A stretch of 64,000 nucleotides of DNA. Source: Nitrososphaerota archaeon. GTDB lineage: Archaea; Thermoproteota; Nitrososphaeria; Nitrososphaerales; CADDZS01. Numbering within the stretch: the stretch's first letter is position 1; the number at the start of each line of letters is the position of its first letter. The notes under the pieces are model-generated. The model did no database searches. It saw only the letters and a list, made by a program, of their open reading frames with translations, and was not told the origin of the DNA. A program made the translations under genes and the position numbers. Below, piece after piece: positions 35,478 through 44,082 of the stretch. The stretch lies in NCBI GenBank assembly GCA_013288145.1, contig JABDCJ010000007.1:8757-72756 (forward strand). Direction: 5' to 3'.

Positions 35478-36431
35478 ATGAGCGGACTAGTTCTAGTCAC
35501 AATCTTGTTTTTCATGCTTACAATTCTTCTCTTGATAGCGTCTAGTTTTTTCCGTTCACCCCATCAACGTCTAAGGGCGTCAACTCTGGCTGAACTCCGC
35601 CGTTTATCACCTCGAGGATTTGAGGAAGCAACCGCCTCGCTACTATCTGATTTGGGTTATTCTCATGCTCGAGTCATGGGGGGAGCAGGAGATCTTGCAC
35701 GTGACGTTTCTGCAATCGGCCCGGACAGCGTACCAGTAACTGTTCAATGCAAGCACTATACAAAACCCGTGAGTTCACCGAACATGCAGTTGTTCATTGG
35801 GATGTTGAAGACTGAGTACCAAGGAAGTAGAGGAATTTACGCCACGACTTCTAGCTATACCGCTCCAGCGCGAGCGTTAGGTAAGCGACATGGCATAACT
35901 CTTTGGGATGGAAACTCACTAGCGCGACTTGTTGTCGAGGCAAGACTGAGACGGGAGGCTTCATCGCTATCCTCCGAGCAAAACAACGAGAGGTTGAAGG
36001 CAACTTGGCAAAAACAAGCCAGAGAACTATTCGTGGTAATGTTAGTTACTGCTTTTTTGCCCAGCGTGAACTTTTCGACAATCGGCTCTAGTTCATACGA
36101 GGCGCTTGAATGGTTCTGGGGGAGTTATCTTGTACAACCATGTTGTAGTTCTATTTCATTCTTAGATTTCGGTCCTGTCGGCAAAACCGAAACTGTGGTG
36201 TTTGTTATGGCACTGGTCATTTCCATTACTTTCTTTCTAGTCCCGATGAACCAAAATCTCTCTAGAATAGCATTGATAATTTTCGCTTTCTTGAGTCTTC
36301 TGGCGGTGTATGAGATATTTTACCCTTATCAGTTTCCGGATTTTGTCTATGTGCCCTTGGAGGAGTTCATGGTGTTTGTGTCGTCATTGTTAATCCTCCG
36401 TATCTCTAGAATTTTTCGGCAGACGATTTAG
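35478..36431 (+). CDS. Membrane-anchored Mrr-like restriction endonuclease-fold protein
   Basis: 317 residues. An N-terminal helix (TILFFMLTILLLIASSFF) precedes an Mrr-type nuclease domain at about 38-160: LSPRGFEEATASLLSDLGY, a core Asp in GGAGDLARDVSAIG, and the catalytic-type VQCKHY (QxK), then YATTSSYTAPARALGKRHGI and LWDGNSL. The C-terminal ~130 residues hold about four more helices. Mrr domains cut modified or foreign DNA; tethering at the membrane suggests attack on incoming DNA. It lies near an integrase in an accessory region. The active-site pattern (E, D, QxK) appears complete. Confidence 0.78.
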   Translation: MSGLVLVTILFFMLTILLLIASSFFRSPHQRLRASTLAELRRLSPRGFEEATASLLSDLGYSHARVMGGAGDLARDVSAIGPDSVPVTVQCKHYTKPVSSPNMQLFIGMLKTEYQGSRGIYATTSSYTAPARALGKRHGITLWDGNSLARLVVEARLRREASSLSSEQNNERLKATWQKQARELFVVMLVTAFLPSVNFSTIGSSSYEALEWFWGSYLVQPCCSSISFLDFGPVGKTETVVFVMALVISITFFLVPMNQNLSRIALIIFAFLSLLAVYEIFYPYQFPDFVYVPLEEFMVFVSSLLILRISRIFRQTI

Positions 36432-36642
36432 AAGCTTGATGACTTGATTTGTAATCATTTTGAGCGTCATATTGAGTTTGATTAGAAGATGACCTTTAAC
36501 TAATTATGATTGCAGATCGTAACTGTCTAGCTTTTATTCCCGGCGACTGCATCCAGAATGTGAACTTTACTTCACATTGATAGCGTGCGGGTACGGATCG
36601 AGATAACCCGCTCAAAATCTCGGCACCTTAATAGGAGAGAAC

Positions 36643-37359
36643 TTGGATGCTCTGTGTGGTATTTTGTGGGTGCGGAAGCCAAAGCTATCGTCTAGGTTTC
36701 CCAAAAGCAAGCGCCAGAGGATAATCATTGGTGGCTTGGTCTTTTTCATTATCACGACTTCTTTCGCAGCCTATTTTGAGCAATACTATCCAAGTTCAAC
36801 TTTGGTTTCTTTTTATGACGACAATGTCTACGTCGATTTTAATCTGGTAACTAATGGCTACTTTGGATTGACTCAGGGACAATCATTCCATTTGGTTCCA
36901 AAAGCGGTAATTCCGCTACGATCAAACATTGCTGCGATCACTTTTGACATCAACGGGGTCACTACCTGTGATGTTTACAACACTTCACAAAACGGACCCG
37001 GAGTTTACTTCAGCGCTTTACGCACTCTACTCTTGCCATTAATTGATAATCGTACAAGTGGGTTGTTTGTGTCATCTCAGCAGGCAGGGGGATATTTCGG
37101 CTTAGGTAACTGTTTTGTATTTACAGACTCGGGGCAGCTATATCCGATCATCGGAATAACCTATTCCAACGGGACTACGCTAACTTCTACGTACCCATAT
37201 TACCCAATCACGGTTCTTTCTCCAACAGAATCTTTTACCGCTCTAGTGACTATTTCCGGAGTGATTTCGACAATATTCACTATTATTAGCGTGCTTTTGG
37301 CGAGCGATAAGAATGAACACCAGATAGTCTATATTGCGACACCTAATCGATTTTGGTGA
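36643..37359 (+). CDS. Two-helix membrane protein with extracellular domain
   Basis: 238 residues from TTG or ATG near 36643. A basic N-terminus, a helix (IIIGGLVFFIITTSFAAYF), about 150 residues outside with two Cys and aromatic repeats, and a final helix (LVTISGVISTIFTIISVLLA). It follows the membrane-bound nuclease by 210 bp in the same direction; functional partnership is unproven. No named family. Confidence 0.58.
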   Translation: MDALCGILWVRKPKLSSRFPKSKRQRIIIGGLVFFIITTSFAAYFEQYYPSSTLVSFYDDNVYVDFNLVTNGYFGLTQGQSFHLVPKAVIPLRSNIAAITFDINGVTTCDVYNTSQNGPGVYFSALRTLLLPLIDNRTSGLFVSSQQAGGYFGLGNCFVFTDSGQLYPIIGITYSNGTTLTSTYPYYPITVLSPTESFTALVTISGVISTIFTIISVLLASDKNEHQIVYIATPNRFW

Positions 37360-37474
37360 GACCAGAGATTCGCTGTTAGTCGGTCGCGAAAAATTCAACG
37401 ACGAGAAACTTCCTTGGGAATAGATCACAACTAGTCGTAAAAAGTGACTCAGGGGATGATGCCTTGCTTCGAGA

Positions 37475-37847
37475 ATGGCTGTCAGAAAATCAAAAACAAT
37501 TGTTCGAGTGTCATCGTCTCTTCCATGCCGAAAGGATGATGGAATCATCGTCACCTTGGTTGAGGGACGGTCTGGAAAGTGTCCTGTTTGTCTGAAGGAT
37601 GAAAAAATAAGGAACCTTGAAATCAGAGGTAGGTTTCTTGCTTTGTACATCGTGTGGAGCATCGATTACCTCAGAATAACGAATTATCACGGGCAGGACA
37701 GGGAGGCGCGGGACCGGGAAATTGAAAAAGTCAACTCAAAAACTGAACGCCCCGGACGCCGGAATCCAGGAGATACTTCCGGCGCTGGAAAAATACGCGG
37801 AACTTAGGAAGACCTTCTCTTGGACAGAAAAGGGGGAGCTTGGTTGA
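37475..37847 (+). pseudogene. Small CxxC protein, frameshifted in a poly-A run
   Basis: ATG 37475 gives a sensible start (VRVSSSLPCRKDDGIIVTLV, GKCPVCLKDEKIRNLEIRGR), but after an A5 run at 37725-37729 the frame turns into Arg/Gly/Pro-rich noise. Dropping one A continues as STQKLNAPDAGIQEILPALE and KYAELRKTFSWTEKGELG, ending at TGA 37845-37847 (123 residues). The extra base is therefore likely an error or a decay mutation. Possible zinc site CPVC. Function unknown. Confidence 0.45.
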
Positions 37848-37920
37848 TAGATGATAGCTCAAACGGAAGCATGAACGGTATGCGAACTCGGAAGATATGG
37901 TGGACCACCCATTCGGAGAG

Positions 37921-39204
37921 TCAGAACGGAACGCGCATAACAACTTCACCATTTGGTAGCGCGGCCACAAATTCAAAGCCCTGACTGATATGGTTGCCAA
38001 CTTCGCCGACAGGAATCACTTTCTGTTTTGAGCCGTTATTCGCCATGATGCCGAGAATCTTTCCTCGAAGCATCTTCTGAAAATCATCGTCAGAAGTCTC
38101 TGAAAGATCAATTTTTCCGATTTCCTCCTTTTTGAAGCCGGCCACGACGAGTAACTGTTCTCTGAAGGACTCTTTCATCTCTGCAGCGCTGGTCAGTGTC
38201 CCTTCGGTTTTCGTTATGGTCAGAGAAGGAATCGCTTTGGAATATTCCTCAGCCAGCTCCTCGATTGTTGGTTTCATATAGCTCGCAGTCACGCCTGTTG
38301 AGTGCCCCATCATCAGTTCAACGTAGATGGATTTCGTAAAGCGCTCGCATTGAGACTTGAAGAATTTTCTGAAACCGTGTGCCTGCTTGATCTCGTATTT
38401 GGTGAACTCCTTTCCGGCAATCGCGTGTACGTCCTTGTCCCTATTTCCCAGTTCCTTCCACAGTTCACCGAGCTTGTTCCGGACTACTTTGGAGTTCAGT
38501 GCGCGGGGGATAGCCGGCGAGCCGGCTGATGCTTTTCTAGAGTTTAGGGTCGTCGAGATGAGGGGCGACTTTTTGGATATTTTTTCTCCTGCGTTTTCTC
38601 GAAGCTTTCTGTATTCAAGTAGACTTTCGTAACACTCTGGTGAAAGGAAAGTCCAGTACTCTTCTGGTTCTCCCGAATAAATTCTGAGCTTTGCAAACTC
38701 GTATTTTCCAGAATTGAACGGTTCCACATCTCCCCAAGTCAGATAGTCGAGCGCCCCTATCCTAATTCCCGAACTTGCCAAGAGTAGGATTACTGACTTC
38801 ATTTTGAGATCTGCATGAAGAATGAGTTTTCTGATTTCGTCCGTTGTCGGAGGACGGTCGTTTCCCGAGCGCTTTGCAGGTGGCAGTACTCTGTTAATCT
38901 TCTTCCAGTTTACTTTCTCCGCATCGTTCATTTCAAGAAGGAGTTTTATCGAGTCGCGCGCCATGTGCAGGGTGGATCCGCTCGCTCCTTCCTTTTTTCT
39001 CGACTCGACGTAATCCAATAATAGGCTGTCAACCTTTGCGGGCTTGCTTTTCGCGAGACTAACAAAGTCGTCAACCCCCAAGTTGCAAAAATCCAGAAAG
39101 TGGCGAAGCTTGATACAGTAATTTTCCTTCGTTTGTTCGCTTTTGAAGCTCGCATAGAAGGGCTTCAGGCTTTCGCCCTTGAGGTCGTCGTACACCCTGC
39201 GCAT
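37921..39204 (-). CDS. Tyrosine recombinase (archaeal integrase)
   Basis: 427 residues. An N-terminal SAM-like DNA-binding part (about 10-100) and a catalytic domain with Arg148 (SSGIRIGALDYLTWGDV), HGFR at 276-279, His301 (MMGHSTG) and nucleophile Tyr309 (ASYMKP); the Lys is probably at about 173. All catalytic residues are present. The C-terminal ~110 residues form a regulatory tail. It starts at ATG 39204, 60 bp from the 3' end of tRNA-Phe, so it probably inserted its element there and the element extends leftwards. The gene is not split, unlike SSV1-type integrases that break on insertion. Confidence 0.9.
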   Translation of the reverse strand: MRRVYDDLKGESLKPFYASFKSEQTKENYCIKLRHFLDFCNLGVDDFVSLAKSKPAKVDSLLLDYVESRKKEGASGSTLHMARDSIKLLLEMNDAEKVNWKKINRVLPPAKRSGNDRPPTTDEIRKLILHADLKMKSVILLLASSGIRIGALDYLTWGDVEPFNSGKYEFAKLRIYSGEPEEYWTFLSPECYESLLEYRKLRENAGEKISKKSPLISTTLNSRKASAGSPAIPRALNSKVVRNKLGELWKELGNRDKDVHAIAGKEFTKYEIKQAHGFRKFFKSQCERFTKSIYVELMMGHSTGVTASYMKPTIEELAEEYSKAIPSLTITKTEGTLTSAAEMKESFREQLLVVAGFKKEEIGKIDLSETSDDDFQKMLRGKILGIMANNGSKQKVIPVGEVGNHISQGFEFVAALPNGEVVMRVPF

Positions 39205-39227
39205 GGTGGGGTGTCATCAGACCCTAA

Positions 39228-39241
39228 TCTAATAAAATTAG
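39228..39241 (-). promoter_or_regulatory. TATA-like box of the integrase gene
   Basis: Reverse strand CTAATTTTATTAG, 24-37 bp before ATG 39204, in the short space between integrase and tRNA. Part of an inverted repeat (CTAAT/ATTAG). Confidence 0.45.
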
Positions 39242-39263
39242 TGTATTTGGACATGTTTAGGAG

Positions 39264-39362
39264 TGCCGAGGGTGTGACTTGAACACACGACAGCCCGGTC
39301 TTCAGCTTCACCAAGAAATTACGATTTCCTTCGGGTGCTCTCCCAGGCTGAGCTACCTCGGC
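39264..39362 (-). tRNA. tRNA-Phe (GAA) with 25-nt intron in the anticodon stem
   Basis: Acceptor stem GCCGAGG with CCTCGGC (7/7), T stem GTGTG/CACAC with loop TTCAAGT, D arm GCTC/GAGC, discriminator A at 39264, no encoded CCA. Anticodon loop CTGAAGA holds GAA (39303-39301). The anticodon stem pairs perfectly (CCCGG/CCGGG) only if 25 bases at 39307-39331 are removed, which puts the intron between positions 30 and 31 rather than at the usual 37/38. The intron carries its own hairpin (GAAAT/ATTTC). Splicing at a bulge-helix-bulge by the archaeal endonuclease is inferred. Probable integration target of the adjacent integrase. Confidence 0.93.
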
Positions 39363-39491
39363 AGAGAACGGAGTAAGTGGGCTAACAACTTCTGAATTCT
39401 CGATTTAAGAGTGTTGTCGGAGATTTCCAAAGGAAAGCGGTAAGTAGCCATTCCGTGCAATTTTGATCTTGCCTAGCAGAGGCCATATTTT

Positions 39492-39899
39492 TTGATCGAG
39501 ATCCGCACAGACGACATTTCAGAAAAGCAGCTAGCGCAGATTGCTCTAGAGATTCAGCATCGCTGGGAAGTCCCGACTTTTGTAAAGATGCACGAGATCA
39601 TGGTTGCTGAAGATGATTTAGAACCAGCTCAATCACACGAACTGATCAGGGATTTCGAAAACGGACTGTCGATAATTTTTGAGAATCTCGAGATCACTCC
39701 AACGTTCAGAGTGCTGAGAACTGGAAAACTGCGTTACCAAATTGACAGGATCCCTGGAAGCGAGCTTCCGACTTGGATGCATGAAATAGAGCAGACGCCC
39801 AAGGTGCCGGAGGGAGTTTTTGAATGTCTCCATTGCGGAAGAAGATTCCCTACGGAGATCCAGCTTTCGCTTCACACGAAGTTACATTACATCATGTAA
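39492..39899 (+). CDS. C2H2 zinc-finger protein
   Basis: 135 residues. The first ~100 form an uncharacterised alpha/beta region (HRWEVPTFVKMHEIMVAEDD). The C-terminus is a single classic C2H2 finger: FECLHCGRRFPTEIQLSLHTKLH. TTG 39492. Single-finger proteins of this kind occur in many archaea; the finger may bind nucleic acid. Divergent from the tRNA. Confidence 0.72.
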   Translation: MIEIRTDDISEKQLAQIALEIQHRWEVPTFVKMHEIMVAEDDLEPAQSHELIRDFENGLSIIFENLEITPTFRVLRTGKLRYQIDRIPGSELPTWMHEIEQTPKVPEGVFECLHCGRRFPTEIQLSLHTKLHYIM

Positions 39900-39964
39900 C
39901 CCATTGCCACGATTAGCCTAAAAGGGCTGATCCGAAACTGCTTCGGAGCGTGGTGATAGCTTGA

Positions 39965-40486
39965 ATGGCTCTTGACTTGGCGATTCTTCAACTACTGATC
40001 GGCTCAATCATAATTTTGGCTGGTTCATGGCTGATCACTTTTTCCCTCGGAAAATTGATTCGCGGGATTGCGACAAGGGCCGGGGCATCACATGCCGTAA
40101 TTCAAAACATAAGCGATGTTATGTTCGTTATCTGGGTTGTAATAGCAATCTCGGGAGTAGCCACGTTCACAGGTCTTGCCTCAGTCTTTGCAGCGCTGAC
40201 TGTATCCGGACTCGTGGGCCTGGTAATTACACTCGCTCTCCAGACGACAATTTCTAACGTTATTTCCGGAATATTTCTTCTAAGCGAGGGTAGCATAAGG
40301 GCTGACGATGAAATAGAATTTGGCGGGGTTCGGGGTATTGTTGTCAAGACCGCCCTCCGTAATACATGGATCCGGACGAAGGAGGGAAAATTCGTCGTCA
40401 TCGGGAACACGACACTTTCCGGCGGACCGCTCATAAATCACTCCGCGACCGAGCGGTTGAATCGAAAAGTTATGTCCGATTTATGA
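39965..40486 (+). CDS. Small MscS-family mechanosensitive channel-like protein
   Basis: 173 residues: three helices, the last being the Gly/Ala-rich pore helix (FAALTVSGLVGLVITLALQT), followed by TISNVISGIFLLSEGSIRADDEI and a beta domain (FGGVRGIVVKTALRNTWIRT), which is the MscS core. The C-terminal alpha/beta domain of full MscS is missing, so it is a minimal member. Probably releases solutes on osmotic downshift. Codes 65 bp after the zinc-finger gene. Confidence 0.8.
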   Translation: MALDLAILQLLIGSIIILAGSWLITFSLGKLIRGIATRAGASHAVIQNISDVMFVIWVVIAISGVATFTGLASVFAALTVSGLVGLVITLALQTTISNVISGIFLLSEGSIRADDEIEFGGVRGIVVKTALRNTWIRTKEGKFVVIGNTTLSGGPLINHSATERLNRKVMSDL

Positions 40487-40545
40487 TAGCAAATTGCAAT
40501 AGTTGAAAGCCTAAATACGGAAATGGAATCTTAACAAGTCTCGAT

Positions 40546-40866
40546 TTGTCTTCAAATAATGAACGGTTAGACGAGCTCGAGTACAAGATCGAAAAGCTCC
40601 ACGAGTTAGTGGTCGATCCACGGAGGACTCACGTCAACCACGTGATTTTGGACTATAATCTTTCAAGGCACGAGGTGAACAAGATTTTCGGACTATTGGA
40701 TGAACTATCAAGTAGAGGCGGGAAAATTGAGGTGCCTGAATTCGAGTCGATGATTTACGATGAGATTTCTAGATTAAGAGGAGACAACGTTTTTGTAAAC
40801 TCGCTCATACGAACGCTGGAAGAAGACGGCAAATATCCCGATTTTTTCAAGAATCTTCAGAGATAG
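40546..40866 (+). CDS. Hypothetical helical protein
   Basis: 106 residues from TTG 40546. An N-terminal coiled coil ([18 protein letters not shown]) and a winged-helix-like part ([20 protein letters not shown]). It overlaps the 3' end of the lipoyl synthase gene by 20 bp on the opposite strand. No named family. Confidence 0.6.
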   Translation: MSSNNERLDELEYKIEKLHELVVDPRRTHVNHVILDYNLSRHEVNKIFGLLDELSSRGGKIEVPEFESMIYDEISRLRGDNVFVNSLIRTLEEDGKYPDFFKNLQR

Positions 40867-41761
40867 CAATTTTTCCCTTTCGAATAATGTTCTCCATGAA
40901 GAACTCTCCCGCGCGGTATGAAGTCCGAACCAAAGGACCGCTGGCAACATAGCTGAATCCGAGGGACTCGCCCATTTCCCGGAATTCGTCAAACTTTGAA
41001 GGTGGCACGTATCTCTCAACTTCTAGATGCCAGCTAGACGGGCGCAGGTACTGACCAATTGCGAGTACATCAACGCCGATATCTCGAAGGTCTATCATAG
41101 ATTGCTTGATCTCTTCGTCCGTCTCCCCCAGTCCAAGCATCAAAGATGATTTTGTGTAAATCGAAGAGTCGAACTCTTTGATTGATTTCAGGACTGCAAG
41201 TGATTGTTTATAGTTCGCACGCCCGTCCCTCGCCCTTCTCTGCAATCGCTCGACGGTTTCGATGTTGTGGGCAAATACATCTGGATGTGTGTTAGCTATA
41301 GTCTTTACCGCTTTTAGGTCCCCTCTGAAATCCGGCGTAAGTACTTCGATCAGCAGCCCCGGATTTCTTTCCTTCGTCTCGATAATCGTTTGAGCAAAGT
41401 GTCCGGCTCCACCGTCTGGTAAATCATCCCTGTCTACAGATGTCAGAACAACGTAAGATAGATTCATTTGTTTTAGGGCGATTGCGATCTTGACAGGTTC
41501 CAGCTCGTCCACGATTAGGTTTGGGTTTCCGCTTTTCACGGCGCAGAACCTGCAGCCGCGCGTGCACGTGTCACCGAGAAGCATGAATGTGGCTGTACCT
41601 CCTCCCCAGCACTCTCCAATGTTCGGACAGTGAGCCTCTTCGCAAACCGTGTGAAGGCCCAGATCATGGGACAGGACTTTGAGTCGCTTGTAATTCTCGC
41701 CCGACGGCATCTTGACTTTCAGCCATTCGGGCTTTGGCGAGAGTGAGGCTTTCTGCAACAA
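40847..41761 (-). CDS. lipA: Lipoyl synthase
   Basis: 304 residues. Inserts two sulfurs into octanoyl chains on lipoyl carrier proteins (GcvH and 2-oxoacid dehydrogenase E2). Both 4Fe-4S sites are present: the auxiliary [12 protein letters not shown] (Cys40, 45, 51) and the radical-[11 protein letters not shown] (Cys66, 70, 73); the C-terminal VRTSYRAGE carries the Ser that ligates the auxiliary cluster. Full length. No lipB/lipM neighbour is in the window. Confident. Confidence 0.95.
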   Translation of the reverse strand: MLQKASLSPKPEWLKVKMPSGENYKRLKVLSHDLGLHTVCEEAHCPNIGECWGGGTATFMLLGDTCTRGCRFCAVKSGNPNLIVDELEPVKIAIALKQMNLSYVVLTSVDRDDLPDGGAGHFAQTIIETKERNPGLLIEVLTPDFRGDLKAVKTIANTHPDVFAHNIETVERLQRRARDGRANYKQSLAVLKSIKEFDSSIYTKSSLMLGLGETDEEIKQSMIDLRDIGVDVLAIGQYLRPSSWHLEVERYVPPSKFDEFREMGESLGFSYVASGPLVRTSYRAGEFFMENIIRKGKIAISEDS

Positions 41762-41958
41762 ATTTCGACCGATTTAGATTGTCCATCTTACCTGAGAAGA
41801 AATCGACCTGCGATTGGGTTCATTATAAATATCCTGTAATGACAGCCATTTCCGCGCCGCGAGAGAATCTATGATTAATCAACGATCTCGAATCGCTAAA
41901 AGCGTTACTTGTTTGCTTACTGATCTAATTGAAGAAACCTTGAGCGAGGAAGAAATTC

Positions 41959-43308
41959 ATGGGTGCAATTAAGATCAAGAGCGTTCCACCCGGCCCAAAG
42001 GCAAGGAAGGTTGTTTCCGATACCAAGAAGTTGCTCTCCCCCTCGATCGCAAGAAACTATCCACTGGTCATTGAATCGGCTCATGATTGCCTAGTAAACG
42101 ATGTCGATGGAAATCAGTACATAGATTTCAATTCCGGAATTGCAGTCTTGAATGTGGGTTCTACCAACGAAGCAGTGGTCAAAGCTGCTACTCAGCAGCT
42201 CGAAAAATTCACACATTATTCGTACACAGATTTCTACTACGAGGATATCGACGACCTTGCAGAAAAATTGTGCAAGATTTTTCCAGGTGATTCAAGAAAG
42301 CGTTACCAGGTTTTCTACGGCAACTCTGGGGCGGAAGCAAACGAAGCAGCGATGAAGCTTGCAAGGTATCACACGAGGCGTCCCAGGTATTTGGCTTACA
42401 CGAGCGCATTTCACGGCAGGACAATGGGAACCGTTTCTCTTACTGCAAGCAAGCCAGTTCAGGTGAGAGGCTTTTCTCCGCTGTTATCTTCCGTCGAACA
42501 TGTCCCGTACCCTTACTGTTATCGTTGCCCGCTGAAACTGGAATATCCTAGTTGTGGGATTGCATGCATTGACTACATCCAGGAACAGTACTTTGACAAA
42601 TATGTTCCACCTGAAGAAGTGGCTGCTTTTTTCATAGAATCGATCCAGGGAGAAGGAGGATACGTGATTCCTCCGGATGATTACTTTGCTGAACTCTTCA
42701 AGCGATTCCGGAAATACGGGATTCTCTTTGTCGCTGATGAGGTCCAGTCCGGCATGGGGAGGACAGGGAAGTGGTTCGGAATTGAACACTTTGGAGTTTC
42801 GCCGGACATGATTACACTCGCTAAAGCTCTCTCCGGTGGTTTGCCAATTGGCGCTATGATTGCAGATGCTTCACTCATGACTTGGGAACCGGGTTCTCAC
42901 GCAAGCACATTCGGCGGGAATCCTGTTTCAGCTGCCGCAGCTCTTGCTGTCATAGATTTCATCGAGAAAAACGACCTGATGGGGAACGCAAGAAAGCAGG
43001 GTGAATACCTCAAATCAGTTTTCGAGGAATGGAAAGAAAAGTACGAAATCATAGGAGACGTCCGAGGAAAGGGTCTTATGATCGGAGTCGAGATTGTCAA
43101 GGATAAGAAATCAAAGGCGTTCGCTCCGGAGCTGACTGAGGAAATTGTCTCGAAAACGTGGAAAAATGGGGTGCTTCTAATCACATGCGGACGGTCGACT
43201 TTGAGGATTGCTCCGCCACTGACGATAACCAGGGAACTTATCGACGAAGCACTGCCGGTAATCGAGAATGCAATAAAGGAAACAAATGGAAAAAGAAAAC
43301 CCAGATAA
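41959..43308 (+). CDS. Class III PLP aminotransferase (4-aminobutyrate aminotransferase-like)
   Basis: 449 residues. Class III features: YIDFNSGIAVLNVG, NSGAEANEAAMKLARYHT, FIESIQGEGGYVIPP, FVADEVQSGMGRTGKWFG (Asp for the PLP ring) and LAKALSGGLPIGA with the PLP Lys. Length and the ADEVQSGMGRTG run fit GABA/acetylornithine/omega-amino acid aminotransferases; the exact amine is unknown. A CYRCPLKLEYPSCGIACIDY segment with several Cys is typical of archaeal GabT-like proteins. Cytosolic dimer. The upstream gap (41762-41958) carries an ATTATAAAT box near 41823. Confidence 0.88.
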   Translation: MGAIKIKSVPPGPKARKVVSDTKKLLSPSIARNYPLVIESAHDCLVNDVDGNQYIDFNSGIAVLNVGSTNEAVVKAATQQLEKFTHYSYTDFYYEDIDDLAEKLCKIFPGDSRKRYQVFYGNSGAEANEAAMKLARYHTRRPRYLAYTSAFHGRTMGTVSLTASKPVQVRGFSPLLSSVEHVPYPYCYRCPLKLEYPSCGIACIDYIQEQYFDKYVPPEEVAAFFIESIQGEGGYVIPPDDYFAELFKRFRKYGILFVADEVQSGMGRTGKWFGIEHFGVSPDMITLAKALSGGLPIGAMIADASLMTWEPGSHASTFGGNPVSAAAALAVIDFIEKNDLMGNARKQGEYLKSVFEEWKEKYEIIGDVRGKGLMIGVEIVKDKKSKAFAPELTEEIVSKTWKNGVLLITCGRSTLRIAPPLTITRELIDEALPVIENAIKETNGKRKPR

Positions 43309-43311
43309 CCT

Positions 43312-44082
43312 CTAGACTTTTTCCGCTATGAAGTAGAGGCTGGGCGACTTTTCGAAATAATCGACGCCAGGACCGGAAAAGATTTTCGAGACCTTGAATC
43401 CCGACTCTTCGAGGTATGATTCCAATTTGTTCCTTGAGTAAAATCGCAGGTTCATTCGATCTGTCTTTAGTTCGGAAACTCCATCGGTCTCTAACAGGTA
43501 ATACGCTCGCCAATCGACGAGATCCGGTTCGACTTTTGTGCTAAAGTTCGCTCTGATCACTGCAATATTCTCTTCAGGATCGTTGAAAAAGCCGTCAATG
43601 AACGGGGCATTCAGAAGGTTCTCCTTGATGCCCTCTGCGCTTTCCGTGTCGAAAACAAAAGTGCCACCGGGCTTTAGAATGTACGAAGCTTGAGCGAATA
43701 GATTCCGAACAAGTGATTCGTTCAATCCCGCGAGACTCCAGTACATGCAGAGGGCGGCGTCAAAAGTGCCCTTCCGAAAAGGAAAATGGAGAAAATCCGA
43801 CATAATGAGAGGCACTTTCTCCATTTTTTTCTCCGCGAGCAAGATCATTTCACGACTGGCATCCATTCCAATCAGATTAACTTGGGGCATGATTTTCCGA
43901 AGAATTGCCAAATGGTTACCAGTACCGCAAGAAAGGTCAATGACATCCCTGCATTGTCTTTCTATAAGCAAGTCTGCTATCCATTGCGACTCTCGCGGAT
44001 AATCGCGGTACTGATTTTCTAGCCTATCATAATATTTTGCGAACTCGGTGTACAGTTTTGGAAATTCGAACTTTTCACTCAT
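43312..44082 (-). CDS. SAM-dependent methyltransferase, class I
   Basis: 256 residues. Motif I VIDLSCGTGNHLAIL, then IGMDASREMILLAE and a motif III-like FDAALCMYWSLAGL; the substrate is unknown. It overlaps the upstream SIS-domain gene by 8 bp, so the two are translationally coupled. The C-terminus faces the aminotransferase tail to tail with three bases between. Confidence 0.82.
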   Translation of the reverse strand: MSEKFEFPKLYTEFAKYYDRLENQYRDYPRESQWIADLLIERQCRDVIDLSCGTGNHLAILRKIMPQVNLIGMDASREMILLAEKKMEKVPLIMSDFLHFPFRKGTFDAALCMYWSLAGLNESLVRNLFAQASYILKPGGTFVFDTESAEGIKENLLNAPFIDGFFNDPEENIAVIRANFSTKVEPDLVDWRAYYLLETDGVSELKTDRMNLRFYSRNKLESYLEESGFKVSKIFSGPGVDYFEKSPSLYFIAEKV

